From contig NZ_AP018439.1 of the NCBI RefSeq assembly GCF_009937955.1, positions 434,001 through 498,000 on the forward strand: DNA of 64,000 nt. Reading direction: 5' to 3'. This stretch comes from Undibacterium sp. KW1. Lineage in GTDB: Bacteria > Pseudomonadota > Gammaproteobacteria > Burkholderiales > Burkholderiaceae_D. The first letter of the stretch is position 1, and the number at the start of each line of letters is the position of its first letter. The position numbers were made by a program, and so were the translations under genes. The notes below the pieces were generated by a model, which did no database searches, was not told the DNA's origin, and worked only from the letters and a program-made list of their open reading frames with translations. Shown here piece after piece: positions 1 to 8,487 of the stretch.

Positions 1-115
1 TGGTGGTCGACAGGCCCTTGTAGTAACCGCCATTCGGGCCGGTAGAAATATTGCTGGAAGGTTCGGTCGTGTACGTGATGAGCATGCCACACTGGGTTAC
101 TTTGATACTCGCCAT
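1..115 (-). CDS. Hypothetical protein, 3' part cut by window edge
   Basis: An open frame reads leftwards from an ATG at 115 out of the window; 38 codons are visible (starts MASIKVTQCGMLITYTT, later PNGGYYKGLS). An AGGA ribosome-binding motif lies about 8 bases before the ATG, which supports this start. I do not recognise the family. No signal peptide is apparent. A 20-bp inverted repeat (149-168) lies just upstream and could control it. Confidence 0.45.
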   Translation of the reverse strand, partial: MASIKVTQCGMLITYTTEPSSNISTGPNGGYYKGLSTT

Positions 116-148
116 GTGTATCCTGTCAGGTATTGTGAAGAGAAATTC

Positions 149-168
149 ATGCAATATTTGTATTGCAT
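149..168. repeat. Perfect inverted repeat, operator-like
   Basis: ATGCAATATTTGTATTGCAT: two perfect 8-bp arms around a 4-base centre, in an AT-rich intergenic stretch 34 bases upstream of the partial gene starting at 115. There is no T-tract, so a regulator-binding site is likelier than a terminator. The binding protein is unknown. Confidence 0.4.
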
Positions 169-247
169 AAGAATAAATACTCTACTTCAAAAAAATTGAC
201 ATTAATGCATTGCAACAAATTGATACAGAATCATGGCGAAGTATGCT

Positions 248-1108
248 TCAAAGCCCGTTCACCGGGATTTTGAGGTAGTGGACACCATTCGATTCAGCCG
301 CTGGCATTGCCCCTGCCCGTATGTTGACTTGTATGGCCGGGATCAGCAGGTAGGGCATTTCCAGTCCGGCATCCCGCTTGCCCCGCATTGCCACAAAATC
401 TGCTTCAGCGATGCCGTCGCGCACATGGATATTGCTGGCCTTCTGGCTGGCGACTGTGGTTTGCGTACAGACTTCACGGCCCGCAGGTGGATAGTCGTGG
501 CACAGGAACAGCCGGGTCTCGGGCGGGAAGGACAGGAGTTTTTGTATGGAGTGATATAACTGGCTGGCATCACCGCCAGGAAAATCACAACGTGCAGTTC
601 CCACATCTGGCATGAACATGGTATCGCCAACAAAAATGGCATCACCAATAAGGTAGGCCACATCAGCCGCGGTGTGGCCGGGAACATACAGCGCCTGTGC
701 AGCTAACTGGCCTATGGAGAATTTTGCATCTGCAGCAAACAGCACATCGAATTGCGTGCCATTGACAGGAAATTCCTGTTCAAGATTGAACAGGGTCTTG
801 AAGGTCTTTTGTACTTGAGTGATTTTTTCGCCTATCGCAATCTGTCCGCCAGCCTTTTTTTTCAGGTACTGTGCCCCCGATAAATGATCGGCGTGGGCAT
901 GGGTCTCCAGCAGCCACTGCAGTTGCAAGTTATTAGTCGCCAGAAATGCCAGCACCTGATCGGCAGATTTTGTGGTGGTACGCCCTGACTTGGGTTCGTA
1001 ATTCAGTACCGGGTCTATCACTGCTGCCTGGCCACCGGGCGCATCAAATACGATGTGGGTGGCAGTGCAGGTTTGCGTATCAAAGTAACTTTGTACTGTA
1101 GGGTTCAT
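248..1108 (-). CDS. MBL-fold hydrolase, Blh/ETHE1-like persulfide dioxygenase type
   Basis: A 286-residue metallo-beta-lactamase-fold enzyme. The metal ligands H70, H72, D74 and H75 are in ETHAHADHLSG, with further ligands in VPGHTAAD and LFLCHDYPP. The segment GTARCDFPGGD is typical of the ETHE1/Blh branch, whose characterised members oxidise persulfide sulfur (glutathione persulfide) to sulfite. The ATG at 1108 (MNPTVQ) matches the usual family N-terminus; the frame is open further upstream (to 1240), but that extension looks non-native. The gene diverges from a TauE/SafE exporter and lies near an ArsR regulator, the arrangement of BigR-controlled sulfide detoxification loci. The substrate is inferred from family and context. 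Confidence 0.85.
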   Translation of the reverse strand: MNPTVQSYFDTQTCTATHIVFDAPGGQAAVIDPVLNYEPKSGRTTTKSADQVLAFLATNNLQLQWLLETHAHADHLSGAQYLKKKAGGQIAIGEKITQVQKTFKTLFNLEQEFPVNGTQFDVLFAADAKFSIGQLAAQALYVPGHTAADVAYLIGDAIFVGDTMFMPDVGTARCDFPGGDASQLYHSIQKLLSFPPETRLFLCHDYPPAGREVCTQTTVASQKASNIHVRDGIAEADFVAMRGKRDAGLEMPYLLIPAIQVNIRAGAMPAAESNGVHYLKIPVNGL

Positions 1109-1269
1109 GATGAGCTCGCTCATGGCGAAGAGATGAGTTCTGGGATGATAGCAAAAATGCTGTTGAATTTGACATCTGATGTACTTGTGCAGGATCAAGC
1201 CTGGTTTCAGACTCGACGCGAGAACATGACAGGAATACACTAGCGGGTGTTTTTATCCAGACTTTCAAT

Positions 1270-2082
1270 ATGTTGATCTCTGCAGCAGAACTTGTCGTGG
1301 TGCTTATCGGTGCCCTGGTTGGCCTTATCATGGGCCTGACCGGGGCCGGTGGCGGCATACTGGCGGTGCCCGCGCTGGTGTATACCCAGGGCTTCAGCAT
1401 GCAGCAGGCCATGCCTGTGGCCTTGCTGGCCGTCAGTAGCGCAGCCCTCATAGGCGCGATAGAAGGCCTCATGCGCAAGTTGGTGCGTTACCGTGCTGCC
1501 ATCCTGATGGCAGTGGCTGGCAGCTTGCCTACCCTGCTTGGCGTGCAGGTCGCCCATCGGATGTCCCAGCAATGGCTGATGCTGGCGTTCGCCCTGATAC
1601 TGGGTGTGGTGGCGGTGAGGTTGATAGTGCAATTGCGTTCGCCTGAATGTGATGATGCGCAGCGTGCCGCCATGGCGCGTATCAATGCCAGTACTGGCCG
1701 CTTTGAATGGTCATTCAAGACCGGTGCCGTGATCGCTGGCATAGGCGCAGTATCCGGTTTCATGACAGGCTTGCTGGGTGTGGGTGGTGGCTTTGTCATC
1801 GTCCCCATGCTCAGGCATTACACCAATGCCAGCATGCATGTGGCGGTGGCGACTTCACTGCTGGTCGTCAGCATAGTCGGTACGATGGGAGTAGGGTCTG
1901 CCTTGCTGAGTGGTACCCATTTGCCAGCTTTGCTGTCAGCCATGTTTGTTGCGACTACGGTAGGTGGCATGTTGCTGGCAAGACGCATCGCCTTGCAGTT
2001 GCCAGCAAAAAAAGTACAGATGATCTTCGTTGCTTTGCTCTTGTGTGTTGCAGCGAGCCTGGTTTATCGTGCTGTGGCCTAG
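1270..2082 (+). CDS. TauE/SafE family sulfite/sulfonate exporter
   Basis: A 270-residue, very hydrophobic inner-membrane protein with two homologous halves, each starting with a glycine-rich segment (GLTGAGGGILAVPAL near residue 25 and GLLGVGGGFVIVPML near residue 170), the hallmark of the TauE/SafE family. Members are believed to export sulfite or sulfoacetate. Beside a persulfide-dioxygenase-like enzyme the likely job is removal of the sulfite that enzyme makes. The stop codon overlaps the convergent ArsR-type gene by 4 bases (CTAG). Upstream, 1109-1269 is the divergent promoter region shared with the hydrolase; no strong ribosome-binding site is visible. Confidence 0.88.
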   Translation: MLISAAELVVVLIGALVGLIMGLTGAGGGILAVPALVYTQGFSMQQAMPVALLAVSSAALIGAIEGLMRKLVRYRAAILMAVAGSLPTLLGVQVAHRMSQQWLMLAFALILGVVAVRLIVQLRSPECDDAQRAAMARINASTGRFEWSFKTGAVIAGIGAVSGFMTGLLGVGGGFVIVPMLRHYTNASMHVAVATSLLVVSIVGTMGVGSALLSGTHLPALLSAMFVATTVGGMLLARRIALQLPAKKVQMIFVALLLCVAASLVYRAVA

Positions 2083-2435
2083 TTGAGGTTGCGGCTGGCA
2101 TTCGTCATGTTCGCACCATTCAGTATCGCTGCCTGTGATTCCAGTTGCCGTGCAACATTGCCGCAGACCAGGTCGCACAGTGCATAGATAGACTCATCAG
2201 CGATATGGTAATACACCGAAGTACCACGGCCTTCGCGAGCTACCAGGCCATGCTTGGCCAAGGTGGACAGGTGGCGTGAGACATTGGCCTGCGAGCAGGA
2301 GCAACGCTCGGCCAGTTCACCTACATTGTGTTCTTTTTCGCGCAGGCAATTCAGTATGCGCAAACGGGTAGGCTCAGCCAGCGCCGAAAAATAATGGGCA
2401 ATCTGTATCAAAGCCTGATCAGATAATCCGTCCAT
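2079..2435 (-). CDS. ArsR-family repressor (BigR/SqrR-like)
   Basis: A 118-residue winged-helix regulator of the ArsR/SmtB family. After an N-terminal helix comes ALAEPTRLRIL, then the recognition helix region CSCSQANVSRHLSTLAKHGLV, a wing (REGRGTSVYYHI) and a C-terminal helix with two cysteines (ALCDLVCGN). Cysteines in such positions sense persulfides or thiophilic metals in family members. Its neighbours (persulfide-dioxygenase-like enzyme, sulfite exporter) favour a BigR/SqrR-like sulfide sensor over arsenic or zinc. The ATG at 2435 is chosen because the frame's earlier start (2525) is a TTG. A palindrome at 2508-2527 is a probable operator, which would give autoregulation and control of the efflux genes. 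Confidence 0.88.
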   Translation of the reverse strand: MDGLSDQALIQIAHYFSALAEPTRLRILNCLREKEHNVGELAERCSCSQANVSRHLSTLAKHGLVAREGRGTSVYYHIADESIYALCDLVCGNVARQLESQAAILNGANMTNASRNLN

Positions 2436-2507
2436 GACAGTCAATGTGGTAGTGAGAATGTTTCTATCATACCCCGAGTTTGCAAGATTGGACACGCTTA
2501 ATTTACT

Positions 2508-2527
2508 ATTTGCGTAATTGCGCAAAT
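2508..2527. promoter_or_regulatory. Candidate ArsR/BigR operator
   Basis: ATTTGCGTAATTGCGCAAAT is a near-perfect 20-bp palindrome (one mismatched pair) between the ArsR gene start (2435) and the efflux operon start (2602). Its length, AT-richness and position between divergent genes fit an ArsR-family operator controlling both. Confidence 0.5.
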
Positions 2528-2601
2528 AAGCATATTATGTTTTCGTTTAACACTTAATGAGCATCTGCAAAAACCTGCTAAATCGCTAAATCTATTAAAC
2601 T

Positions 2602-3669
2602 ATGGCCACCCAAAACTTCCGTTCGCATCATCTGAAGCAAGTAGTTACTGCTATTTTTGCACTATTTTTTCTGGCTGACGTCATGGCGGCTGAACTGGTG
2701 GTGGCAGAGGTTAGGGCTGGCAACACTGGCGGCATGATCACCGCCGATGGTGTGGTAGAAGCTGTCAGGCAGACGGTGATCGCCGCCCAGATATCAGGTG
2801 CCATTACAGAATTGCCGGCAAAAGCGGCTGGCAGCATGAAGGCCGGGCAAGTGCTGGCCCGTATCGATGGCCGCGCTGCCAGCCAGCAGGCCAATGCCAG
2901 CCAGGCCCAGGTTGAAGCGGCGCGGGCAGAACTGCAACTGGCCAGCAAAGACTTCGAGCGCCAAAAGCAGCTGTTTGCCCGGCAATACATCAGCCAGGCG
3001 CAACTCGACAGGGCAGAGGCCCAGTTCAAATCTTCCAGCGCTGCTGCCCATGCGCAAATTGCAGGGGCTGGCGCGGTACAGACGCAGGCGGGCTTCTATG
3101 CATTGACTGCCCCTTATGCTGGACGCATAGCTGATGTCTATGTCAGTCAGGGAGATATGGTCACACCGGGCAAAGCCCTGATGACAGTGTTTGACCCAGC
3201 CGCGTTGCGTGTGACGGCAAGCTTGCCGGAGGCAAGCATCGCTCGGCTGCTACAGGGCCAAACGGTCACGATAGAGATACCTGCTTTGCCAGCTGCGCAA
3301 CGCATAGTCAGGCTTGATAAATTCACTGTCTTGCCAGTGACTGACGCCAGCACCCATACCGTGCAATTGCGCTTTGAGCTTCCCGCGATCAATAATATGA
3401 ATGGGCTTGCACCCGGCATGTTTGCGCGTTTGCAATTGCCTGTTCATACACAGGACAAGGGCGATGCTGCCCGCCTGTATGTACCAGCCAGTGCCATCAT
3501 CCGGCGGGCAGAATTGTGGGCTGTTTATGTCGTCGGTCCGCAGGGCAAGCCCCTGCTCAGGCAAATCAAGCCCGGCCCGCTTATGGGTAATGAGCAGGAG
3601 GTGCTCACAGGTGTCACAGCGGGTGAAAAAGTACTGCTCCACCCTTTGACGACAATGGCGGCACGCTGA
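2602..3669 (+). CDS. RND efflux periplasmic adaptor (MFP) subunit
   Basis: A 355-residue HlyD/AcrA-type adaptor. The first 30 residues form a signal peptide (hydrophobic TAIFALFFLADVMA, cleavage near AAE). A lipoyl/barrel-sandwich half (AAQISGAITELPAKAAGSMKAGQVLARID) is followed by an alpha-helical hairpin (residues about 90-135, rich in Ala/Gln) and the second lipoyl half (TAPYAGRIADVYVSQGDMV). Beta-barrel and membrane-proximal domains follow. It bridges the inner-membrane pump encoded 9 bases downstream to an outer-membrane channel that is not encoded here. The palindrome at 2508-2527 suggests control by the adjacent ArsR repressor. The substrate is unknown; sulfur compounds or metals are guesses from context. 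Confidence 0.9.
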   Translation: MATQNFRSHHLKQVVTAIFALFFLADVMAAELVVAEVRAGNTGGMITADGVVEAVRQTVIAAQISGAITELPAKAAGSMKAGQVLARIDGRAASQQANASQAQVEAARAELQLASKDFERQKQLFARQYISQAQLDRAEAQFKSSSAAAHAQIAGAGAVQTQAGFYALTAPYAGRIADVYVSQGDMVTPGKALMTVFDPAALRVTASLPEASIARLLQGQTVTIEIPALPAAQRIVRLDKFTVLPVTDASTHTVQLRFELPAINNMNGLAPGMFARLQLPVHTQDKGDAARLYVPASAIIRRAELWAVYVVGPQGKPLLRQIKPGPLMGNEQEVLTGVTAGEKVLLHPLTTMAAR

Positions 3670-3678
3670 GGACCGGCC

Positions 3679-6600
3679 ATGAACACATTGGGACACTCTG
3701 GCCGCATCGCCCGGTTTTTTCAGACTGCACAAATCACACCCTTGCTGGCACTGGTCGCCTTTTTGCTTGGCATCTTTGCCATCTTCGTCACTCCCCGTGA
3801 AGAGGAACCGCAAATCAATGTGACCATGGCGAATGTGCTGATCCCTTTTCCGGGTGCCTCGGTCAGGCAGGTAGAACAGCAAGTGGCGATACCGGCAGAA
3901 CAACTGCTGAGCCAGATCGCCAATGTAGAACATGTGACGTCGGTATCGCGCCCCGGCATGGCCATCATGACAGTGCAATTTCAGGTGGGAGTTCCACGTA
4001 CGGAGGCACTGGTGCGCCTGTATGACCTGGTGCACAGCAAGCGCGACTGGTTGCCTGCCAGCCTGGGCGTGCAGGAAGCCATTGTCAAACCCAAAGGCAT
4101 AGAGGATGTGCCCATCATCGCACTTACCTTATGGAGCAAGAATCCGCAAAGCGCAGCCTATGATCTGGAAAGGGTTGCCCATGGCATGGAGGCTGAACTC
4201 AAACGTGTCAAAGGCACGCGTGACATCAGCACTATTGGTGGCCCCGGACGCGCCATCAATATTGAACTCGACCCTGCCAGGCTGGCAGCGAATGGCCTGA
4301 CCGTGGCAGATCTGCAAAGCAGCCTGCAAGCGGTCAACCTGGGTTTGCCTGCCGGTGAGCTGACGCGTGCTAACCATAGCATTGCCATTGATGCCGGCCC
4401 CTTCCTGCAGGATGCACGCGCTGTATCAGAGGTGGTGGTCGGTGTCAGGGCTGGCAAGCCTGTCTTCATGGAGGATGTGGCAAAAGTAAGCGATGGCGCT
4501 TTGCCAGCCAGCGCATATGTCTGGCATGGTCAGACGGGCAAAGGCGCGGCTGAATATCCGGCTGTCACCATCGCCATCAGCAAGCAGACTGGCCAGAATG
4601 CAGTCGCCGTTGCCGATGCTGTCAAACAGCGGGTAGCAGAATTGCGCAATACCCTGATACCCGCCGATGTGGAAGTCAGCATGACGCGCAATTACGGCCA
4701 GACTGCAGATGACAAGGCCAAAAAACTCATACAGAAATTATTGTTTGCTACCGCCTCGGTCGTGGCCCTGGTCTTCATTGCACTGGGGCGGCGCGAAGCA
4801 GCCATCGTTGGTACGGCCGTGATACTAACCCTGACAGTGACACTGTTTGCCTCCTGGGCCTGGGGTTTTACGCTGAACCGGGTATCCCTGTTCGCCCTGA
4901 TTTTTTCCATAGGCATACTCGTCGATGATGCCATCGTCGTCGTTGAAAACATACACAGGCACCAGACACTGTTCCCGGATCAATCACTGACAGACATCAT
5001 ACCTGCTGCCGTCGATGAGGTCGGCGGCCCCACCATACTCGCGACCCTGACGGTGATTGCAGCGCTCCTGCCCATGGCTTTTGTCAGCGGCCTGATGGGG
5101 CCTTATATGAGCCCGATACCCATCAATGCCAGCATGGGCATGCTGTTGTCGCTGGCGATTGCCTTCATCGTCACACCTTGGCTGGCACGCATCTGGATGA
5201 AACCGGGCCATGGCAAGCACGAGAGCAAAGTGCAGAAAAAAATAGCTAACATTTTTGCCCGGATATTTAGGCCCTTCCTTGACGAACGTAAAGGAAGGGT
5301 GAATGGCTGGAAGCTGACGCTGGCTATCTTTGCATTGATCGCCATGTCCATTGTTTTGCCAGTGCTCGGTTGGGTGCAGTTGAAGATGCTGCCGTTTGAT
5401 AACAAGTCAGAATTCCAGATCGTTGTCGATATGCCTGCGGGTAGCCCGGTAGAAAAAACAGCAGCAGTCTTGCGCGAACTCGGTGCCTATTTGTCGCAAG
5501 TGCCGGAGGTGGCTGACTACCAGGCCTACGCAGGAGCTGCCGCGCCCATCAATTTCAATGGCCTGGTGCGTCAATACTATTTACGTACAGGTGGTGAGGT
5601 CGGTGACTTGCAGGTGAACCTGGTTGACAAGCATCACCGCAGCGAGCAGAGCCATGCCATCGCCAGTCGCTTGCGTCCGGCACTCCAGCAAATTGGCCAG
5701 CGCTTTTCAGCCAATGTAAAAATAGTGGAAGTGCCACCTGGCCCGCCCGTGCAGGCAGCCATCGTCGCAGAAATTTATGGTCCAACAGAAGAAGGCCGGC
5801 AGCAGGTAGCGAAAGCAGTGCGTGCCGTTTTCAACAAGACCGGCGGTGTAGTCGATGTTGATGACAGCAGTATCGTCAATGCGCCACGCAAGGTCTTGCT
5901 GGTAGACCAGCGCAAGGCTGCAAGCCTGGGCATCAGCCAGGCTGCTATCGTCACTACCCTGCGTGCCGGTTTGCACGGTGACGCTGCGAGCTATCTGCAT
6001 GATGAGAGCAGGTATGCGACTGCGATACAGCTACAATTGCCAGTCCGCGAACAAGGCAGTCTCGACAGTTTGCTGAACCTGAATGTCAGGTCAGCACAGG
6101 GCAAGCTGGTGCCCCTGCGTGAACTGGTGACTATCTCGGACACTGTGCGTGAACAGCCGGTGTTTCATAAGGACGGTCTGGCGGTTAATTATGTGACTGC
6201 CGACATGGCCGGTGCGACCGACAGCCCGCTGTACGGCATGTTTGCCATGCGCGGTGAACTGGCAAAAATCATTGCCCCCGATGGTGGCAAACTCCAGGAA
6301 TTTTTTATCCAGGCCCCGTCTGATCCCTACCGTGGATACAGCCTGAAATGGGATGGTGAATGGCAGATCACGTATGAAACTTTTCGTGACATGGGCGCAG
6401 CTTATGCCGTGGGTCTGGTACTCATTTATCTGCTGGTTGTGGCGCAGTTTGGCTCTTACCTGACGCCCTTGATCATCATGGCACCGATACCGCTGACCAT
6501 CATAGGCGTCATGCCTGGCCACGCTTTGCTGGGGGCACAATATACTGCGACGAGCATGATAGGCATGATTGCCCTGGCTGGCATCATCGTCAGGAATTCT

Positions 6601-6885
6601 ATCTTGCTGGTGGATTTTATCCGGCTGCAATTGTCGGCTGGCATGGCATTCCGTGAGGCGGTTGTCAGTTCTGCCATCACCAGGGCGCAGCCGATAGTCC
6701 TGACAGGTTTTGCTGCCATGCTCGGTGCCTTCTTCATTCTCGACGATCCCATCTTCAATGGCCTGGCGATCTCGCTGATTTTCGGCATCCTGGTATCGAC
6801 CCTGCTGACCCTCGTAGTGATACCGCTGTTGTATTACCGCGCTTATAAAAATCACCCTGATTTTCAACAAGGAGTTTCATCATGA
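3679..6885 (+). CDS. RND efflux inner-membrane transporter (AcrB/MMPL family)
   Basis: A 1068-residue proton-driven RND permease of normal length. The N-terminal transmembrane helix contains LLALVAFLLGIFAIFVTPREEEPQ. Two periplasmic porter domains (residues about 50-330 and 570-870) alternate with two sets of transmembrane helices. The helix-4 relay motif SIGILVDDAIVVVENIHRH carries the proton-relay aspartates. The PREEEPQI segment is common in a broad RND subgroup outside the HAE1 multidrug pumps. It follows the adaptor gene by 9 bases and overlaps the YgaP-like gene by 4 bases (ATGA), so the three are one operon. The substrate cannot be read from sequence. Confidence 0.93.
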   Translation: MNTLGHSGRIARFFQTAQITPLLALVAFLLGIFAIFVTPREEEPQINVTMANVLIPFPGASVRQVEQQVAIPAEQLLSQIANVEHVTSVSRPGMAIMTVQFQVGVPRTEALVRLYDLVHSKRDWLPASLGVQEAIVKPKGIEDVPIIALTLWSKNPQSAAYDLERVAHGMEAELKRVKGTRDISTIGGPGRAINIELDPARLAANGLTVADLQSSLQAVNLGLPAGELTRANHSIAIDAGPFLQDARAVSEVVVGVRAGKPVFMEDVAKVSDGALPASAYVWHGQTGKGAAEYPAVTIAISKQTGQNAVAVADAVKQRVAELRNTLIPADVEVSMTRNYGQTADDKAKKLIQKLLFATASVVALVFIALGRREAAIVGTAVILTLTVTLFASWAWGFTLNRVSLFALIFSIGILVDDAIVVVENIHRHQTLFPDQSLTDIIPAAVDEVGGPTILATLTVIAALLPMAFVSGLMGPYMSPIPINASMGMLLSLAIAFIVTPWLARIWMKPGHGKHESKVQKKIANIFARIFRPFLDERKGRVNGWKLTLAIFALIAMSIVLPVLGWVQLKMLPFDNKSEFQIVVDMPAGSPVEKTAAVLRELGAYLSQVPEVADYQAYAGAAAPINFNGLVRQYYLRTGGEVGDLQVNLVDKHHRSEQSHAIASRLRPALQQIGQRFSANVKIVEVPPGPPVQAAIVAEIYGPTEEGRQQVAKAVRAVFNKTGGVVDVDDSSIVNAPRKVLLVDQRKAASLGISQAAIVTTLRAGLHGDAASYLHDESRYATAIQLQLPVREQGSLDSLLNLNVRSAQGKLVPLRELVTISDTVREQPVFHKDGLAVNYVTADMAGATDSPLYGMFAMRGELAKIIAPDGGKLQEFFIQAPSDPYRGYSLKWDGEWQITYETFRDMGAAYAVGLVLIYLLVVAQFGSYLTPLIIMAPIPLTIIGVMPGHALLGAQYTATSMIGMIALAGIIVRNSILLVDFIRLQLSAGMAFREAVVSSAITRAQPIVLTGFAAMLGAFFILDDPIFNGLAISLIFGILVSTLLTLVVIPLLYYRAYKNHPDFQQGVSS

Positions 6886-7091
6886 CTAGCTGGCAAATCG
6901 TTCGTATCGTTGCAGGTTGCTTTATTCTACTTAGCCTGGCGCTTGGCATGCCCGGTAGCCCCCTGTTTGTTGATCAATGGTGGCTGGCTTTCACCGCTTT
7001 TGTCGGAGCAAACCTGTTGCAGAGCGGCATCACTAAATGGTGCTTGATGGAAAGTATATTGCGCAAGCTGGGTGTGCGGGCGGGCAACTGA
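6882..7091 (+). CDS. YgaP-like small membrane protein (DUF2892)
   Basis: A 69-residue inner-membrane protein with two hydrophobic stretches (IVRIVAGCFILLSLALG and WWLAFTAFVGANLLQSG) and a conserved-looking ending TKWCLMESILRKLG. This is the DUF2892 transmembrane unit that in YgaP is fused to a rhodanese domain; here it stands alone. It overlaps the RND permease stop codon by 4 bases and has GGAG just upstream. The rhodanese link is a further hint that this operon deals with reactive sulfur. Confidence 0.85.
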   Translation: MTSWQIVRIVAGCFILLSLALGMPGSPLFVDQWWLAFTAFVGANLLQSGITKWCLMESILRKLGVRAGN

Positions 7092-7103
7092 AAGATATTC
7101 TGC

Positions 7104-7412
7104 CTAACCCTTGATGAAAAAATTAATGCGTGAATGGGGCGACGCCAACAAGTCGCTCTGACGCCGCCCGGCGTTCTTGCGCCTGCCCTGCAATTTGCGG
7201 GTATTCAACAAGATAGCCTGCTGCTTTTCACGACGGTCTGCACTGCGCCGGTCGTCGGTCTGGCGACGATCAATTTCTGGCCAGGTGGCTTCTTCACCGG
7301 CACCTTTGCCATCTTGTAGTTGCCCCTGTGTAACAGGGCGGCGCTGCTGGCTGCTGGCGTGCGGCATTTCTGCGGCTTGCTCAAAGATGCGGAATACTTT
7401 TAAGGGGAACAT
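7104..7412 (-). CDS. Small Asp-Arg-Arg-rich conserved hypothetical protein
   Basis: A 102-residue, very basic protein whose middle reads DRRQTDDRRSADRREKQQ followed by LLNTRKLQGRRKNAGRRQ. Such DRR-repeat proteins of unknown function seem familiar from Oxalobacteraceae, which is why I prefer this frame over competing frames on the plus strand. There is no signal peptide or membrane segment. It is convergent with the YgaP-like gene. No good ribosome-binding site is visible before the ATG at 7412, so the exact start is unsure. Confidence 0.55.
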   Translation of the reverse strand: MFPLKVFRIFEQAAEMPHASSQQRRPVTQGQLQDGKGAGEEATWPEIDRRQTDDRRSADRREKQQAILLNTRKLQGRRKNAGRRQSDLLASPHSRINFFIKG

Positions 7413-7473
7413 GACATAAGTGCGAAAAATAAGGCTGTTCGCACTTAGAACGGTAAAATTGCCTAAAACTTTA

Positions 7474-7497
7474 GCAAGCCCGTTTTTGCAGGCTTGC
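7474..7497 (-). terminator. Hairpin downstream of yhhQ
   Basis: GCAAGCC (7474-7480) and GGCTTGC (7491-7497) form a 7-bp stem around a 10-base loop. Read on the minus strand it lies about 45 bases after the yhhQ stop and is followed by a weak T-rich run. A second inverted repeat (7418-7426 / 7438-7446, AAGTGCGAA arms) follows. Confidence 0.4.
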
Positions 7498-7539
7498 CAA
7501 ACTGGAAGATAATTTCAGATGGGGAATGTTTGCTGCCAC

Positions 7540-8250
7540 TCACACCTTTAACTGGAATGGTGTGAAATTCGTATCCTTGTCATAGTAATCTTCATTTTCC
7601 TTGCGCTTGAGGAACGCGACTACCTTATAAGTCACCGGTGTCATGATGACTTCCCAGCTGGTTTTCAGCACATATTGCGCGACCATAACGGTGATCAACT
7701 GACTGTCTGACCAGATGCCATAAAAGGCAATCACATAAAACAGGCTGGAATCAACAAACTCGCCACATATCGTCGAGCCTATGGTGCGCATCCACAAATG
7801 CCGGCCTTCCATCGCGACTTTCATCTTGGCCAGCACATAGCTGTTCACAAAGCTGCCACACCAGAATGCTGTGACCGAACCCAGGATAATTCTTGGAGTA
7901 TTACCAAATACTGCCGCCAGATGGGTCTGGTATTCGGTATTGAATGGGTCCGCTGCCGGTGTCAGCGCCAGCACAACCACCGACATGATGGCTGCAAACA
8001 GTACTGCACCAAAGCCTGCCCAGATCACGCGGCGGTCGCGTCCATAACCATAAACTTCGGTGAGCACATCGCCAAAAATATACGAGATAGGGAAAAACAA
8101 GACGCCAGCGCCAAACGTCACTGTACCCAGGACAGGCAAAGTCACCTGTGCAGCCTTGGCCGCGCCTATCAGGTTAGAGCACAATAAGACCGTGACAAAG
8201 GCTGCCATCACAAAATCGTAATATTTATAACTGCCAAGTGGTCGTGTCAT
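7540..8250 (-). CDS. yhhQ: Queuosine precursor transporter (YhhQ/VUT family)
   Basis: A 236-residue integral membrane protein with about six hydrophobic helices. Diagnostic family segments are visible: LLCSNLIGAAKA, FPISYIFGDVLTEVYGYGRDRRVIW, FWCGSFVNSYVLAKMK and GSTICGEFVDSSLFYVIAF. YhhQ in E. coli imports the queuosine precursors preQ0/preQ1 for tRNA wobble modification. The gene diverges from the HD-GYP gene across a 237-bp intergenic region. I could not define a preQ1 riboswitch there. The C-terminus is charged and cytoplasmic (KRKENEDYYDKDTNF). Confidence 0.92.
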   Translation of the reverse strand: MTRPLGSYKYYDFVMAAFVTVLLCSNLIGAAKAAQVTLPVLGTVTFGAGVLFFPISYIFGDVLTEVYGYGRDRRVIWAGFGAVLFAAIMSVVVLALTPAADPFNTEYQTHLAAVFGNTPRIILGSVTAFWCGSFVNSYVLAKMKVAMEGRHLWMRTIGSTICGEFVDSSLFYVIAFYGIWSDSQLITVMVAQYVLKTSWEVIMTPVTYKVVAFLKRKENEDYYDKDTNFTPFQLKV

Positions 8251-8487
8251 GTGATTGATCCTGGAATATTGCTAGAGTTTTTCTATCCGCAAGCATGTCA
8301 TGGGCATCAGGCATATTCGACATCCGGGGCAAGCTTGTCAACCTTGAATCAGATTTTTGTTGAAAAAAAACTTTGATTTGCGCAGACTCGTGCATGAACA
8401 GATCTGCAACAAAGTTCAGCGCCTTTTGCTGCGTTTTGCAAATCGGCATTTGCTACAATGAATCTATCTCAGTTTTAAAGTGTTTCC

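Noticed and set aside
1109..1240. 44-residue N-terminal extension of the MBL hydrolase
   Set aside because: The sequence is unlike the family, lies in the divergent promoter region, and a family-like start exists at 1108.
8251..8487. preQ1 riboswitch before yhhQ
   Set aside because: I looked for the compact pseudoknot pattern in the yhhQ leader and could not define it; not claimed.
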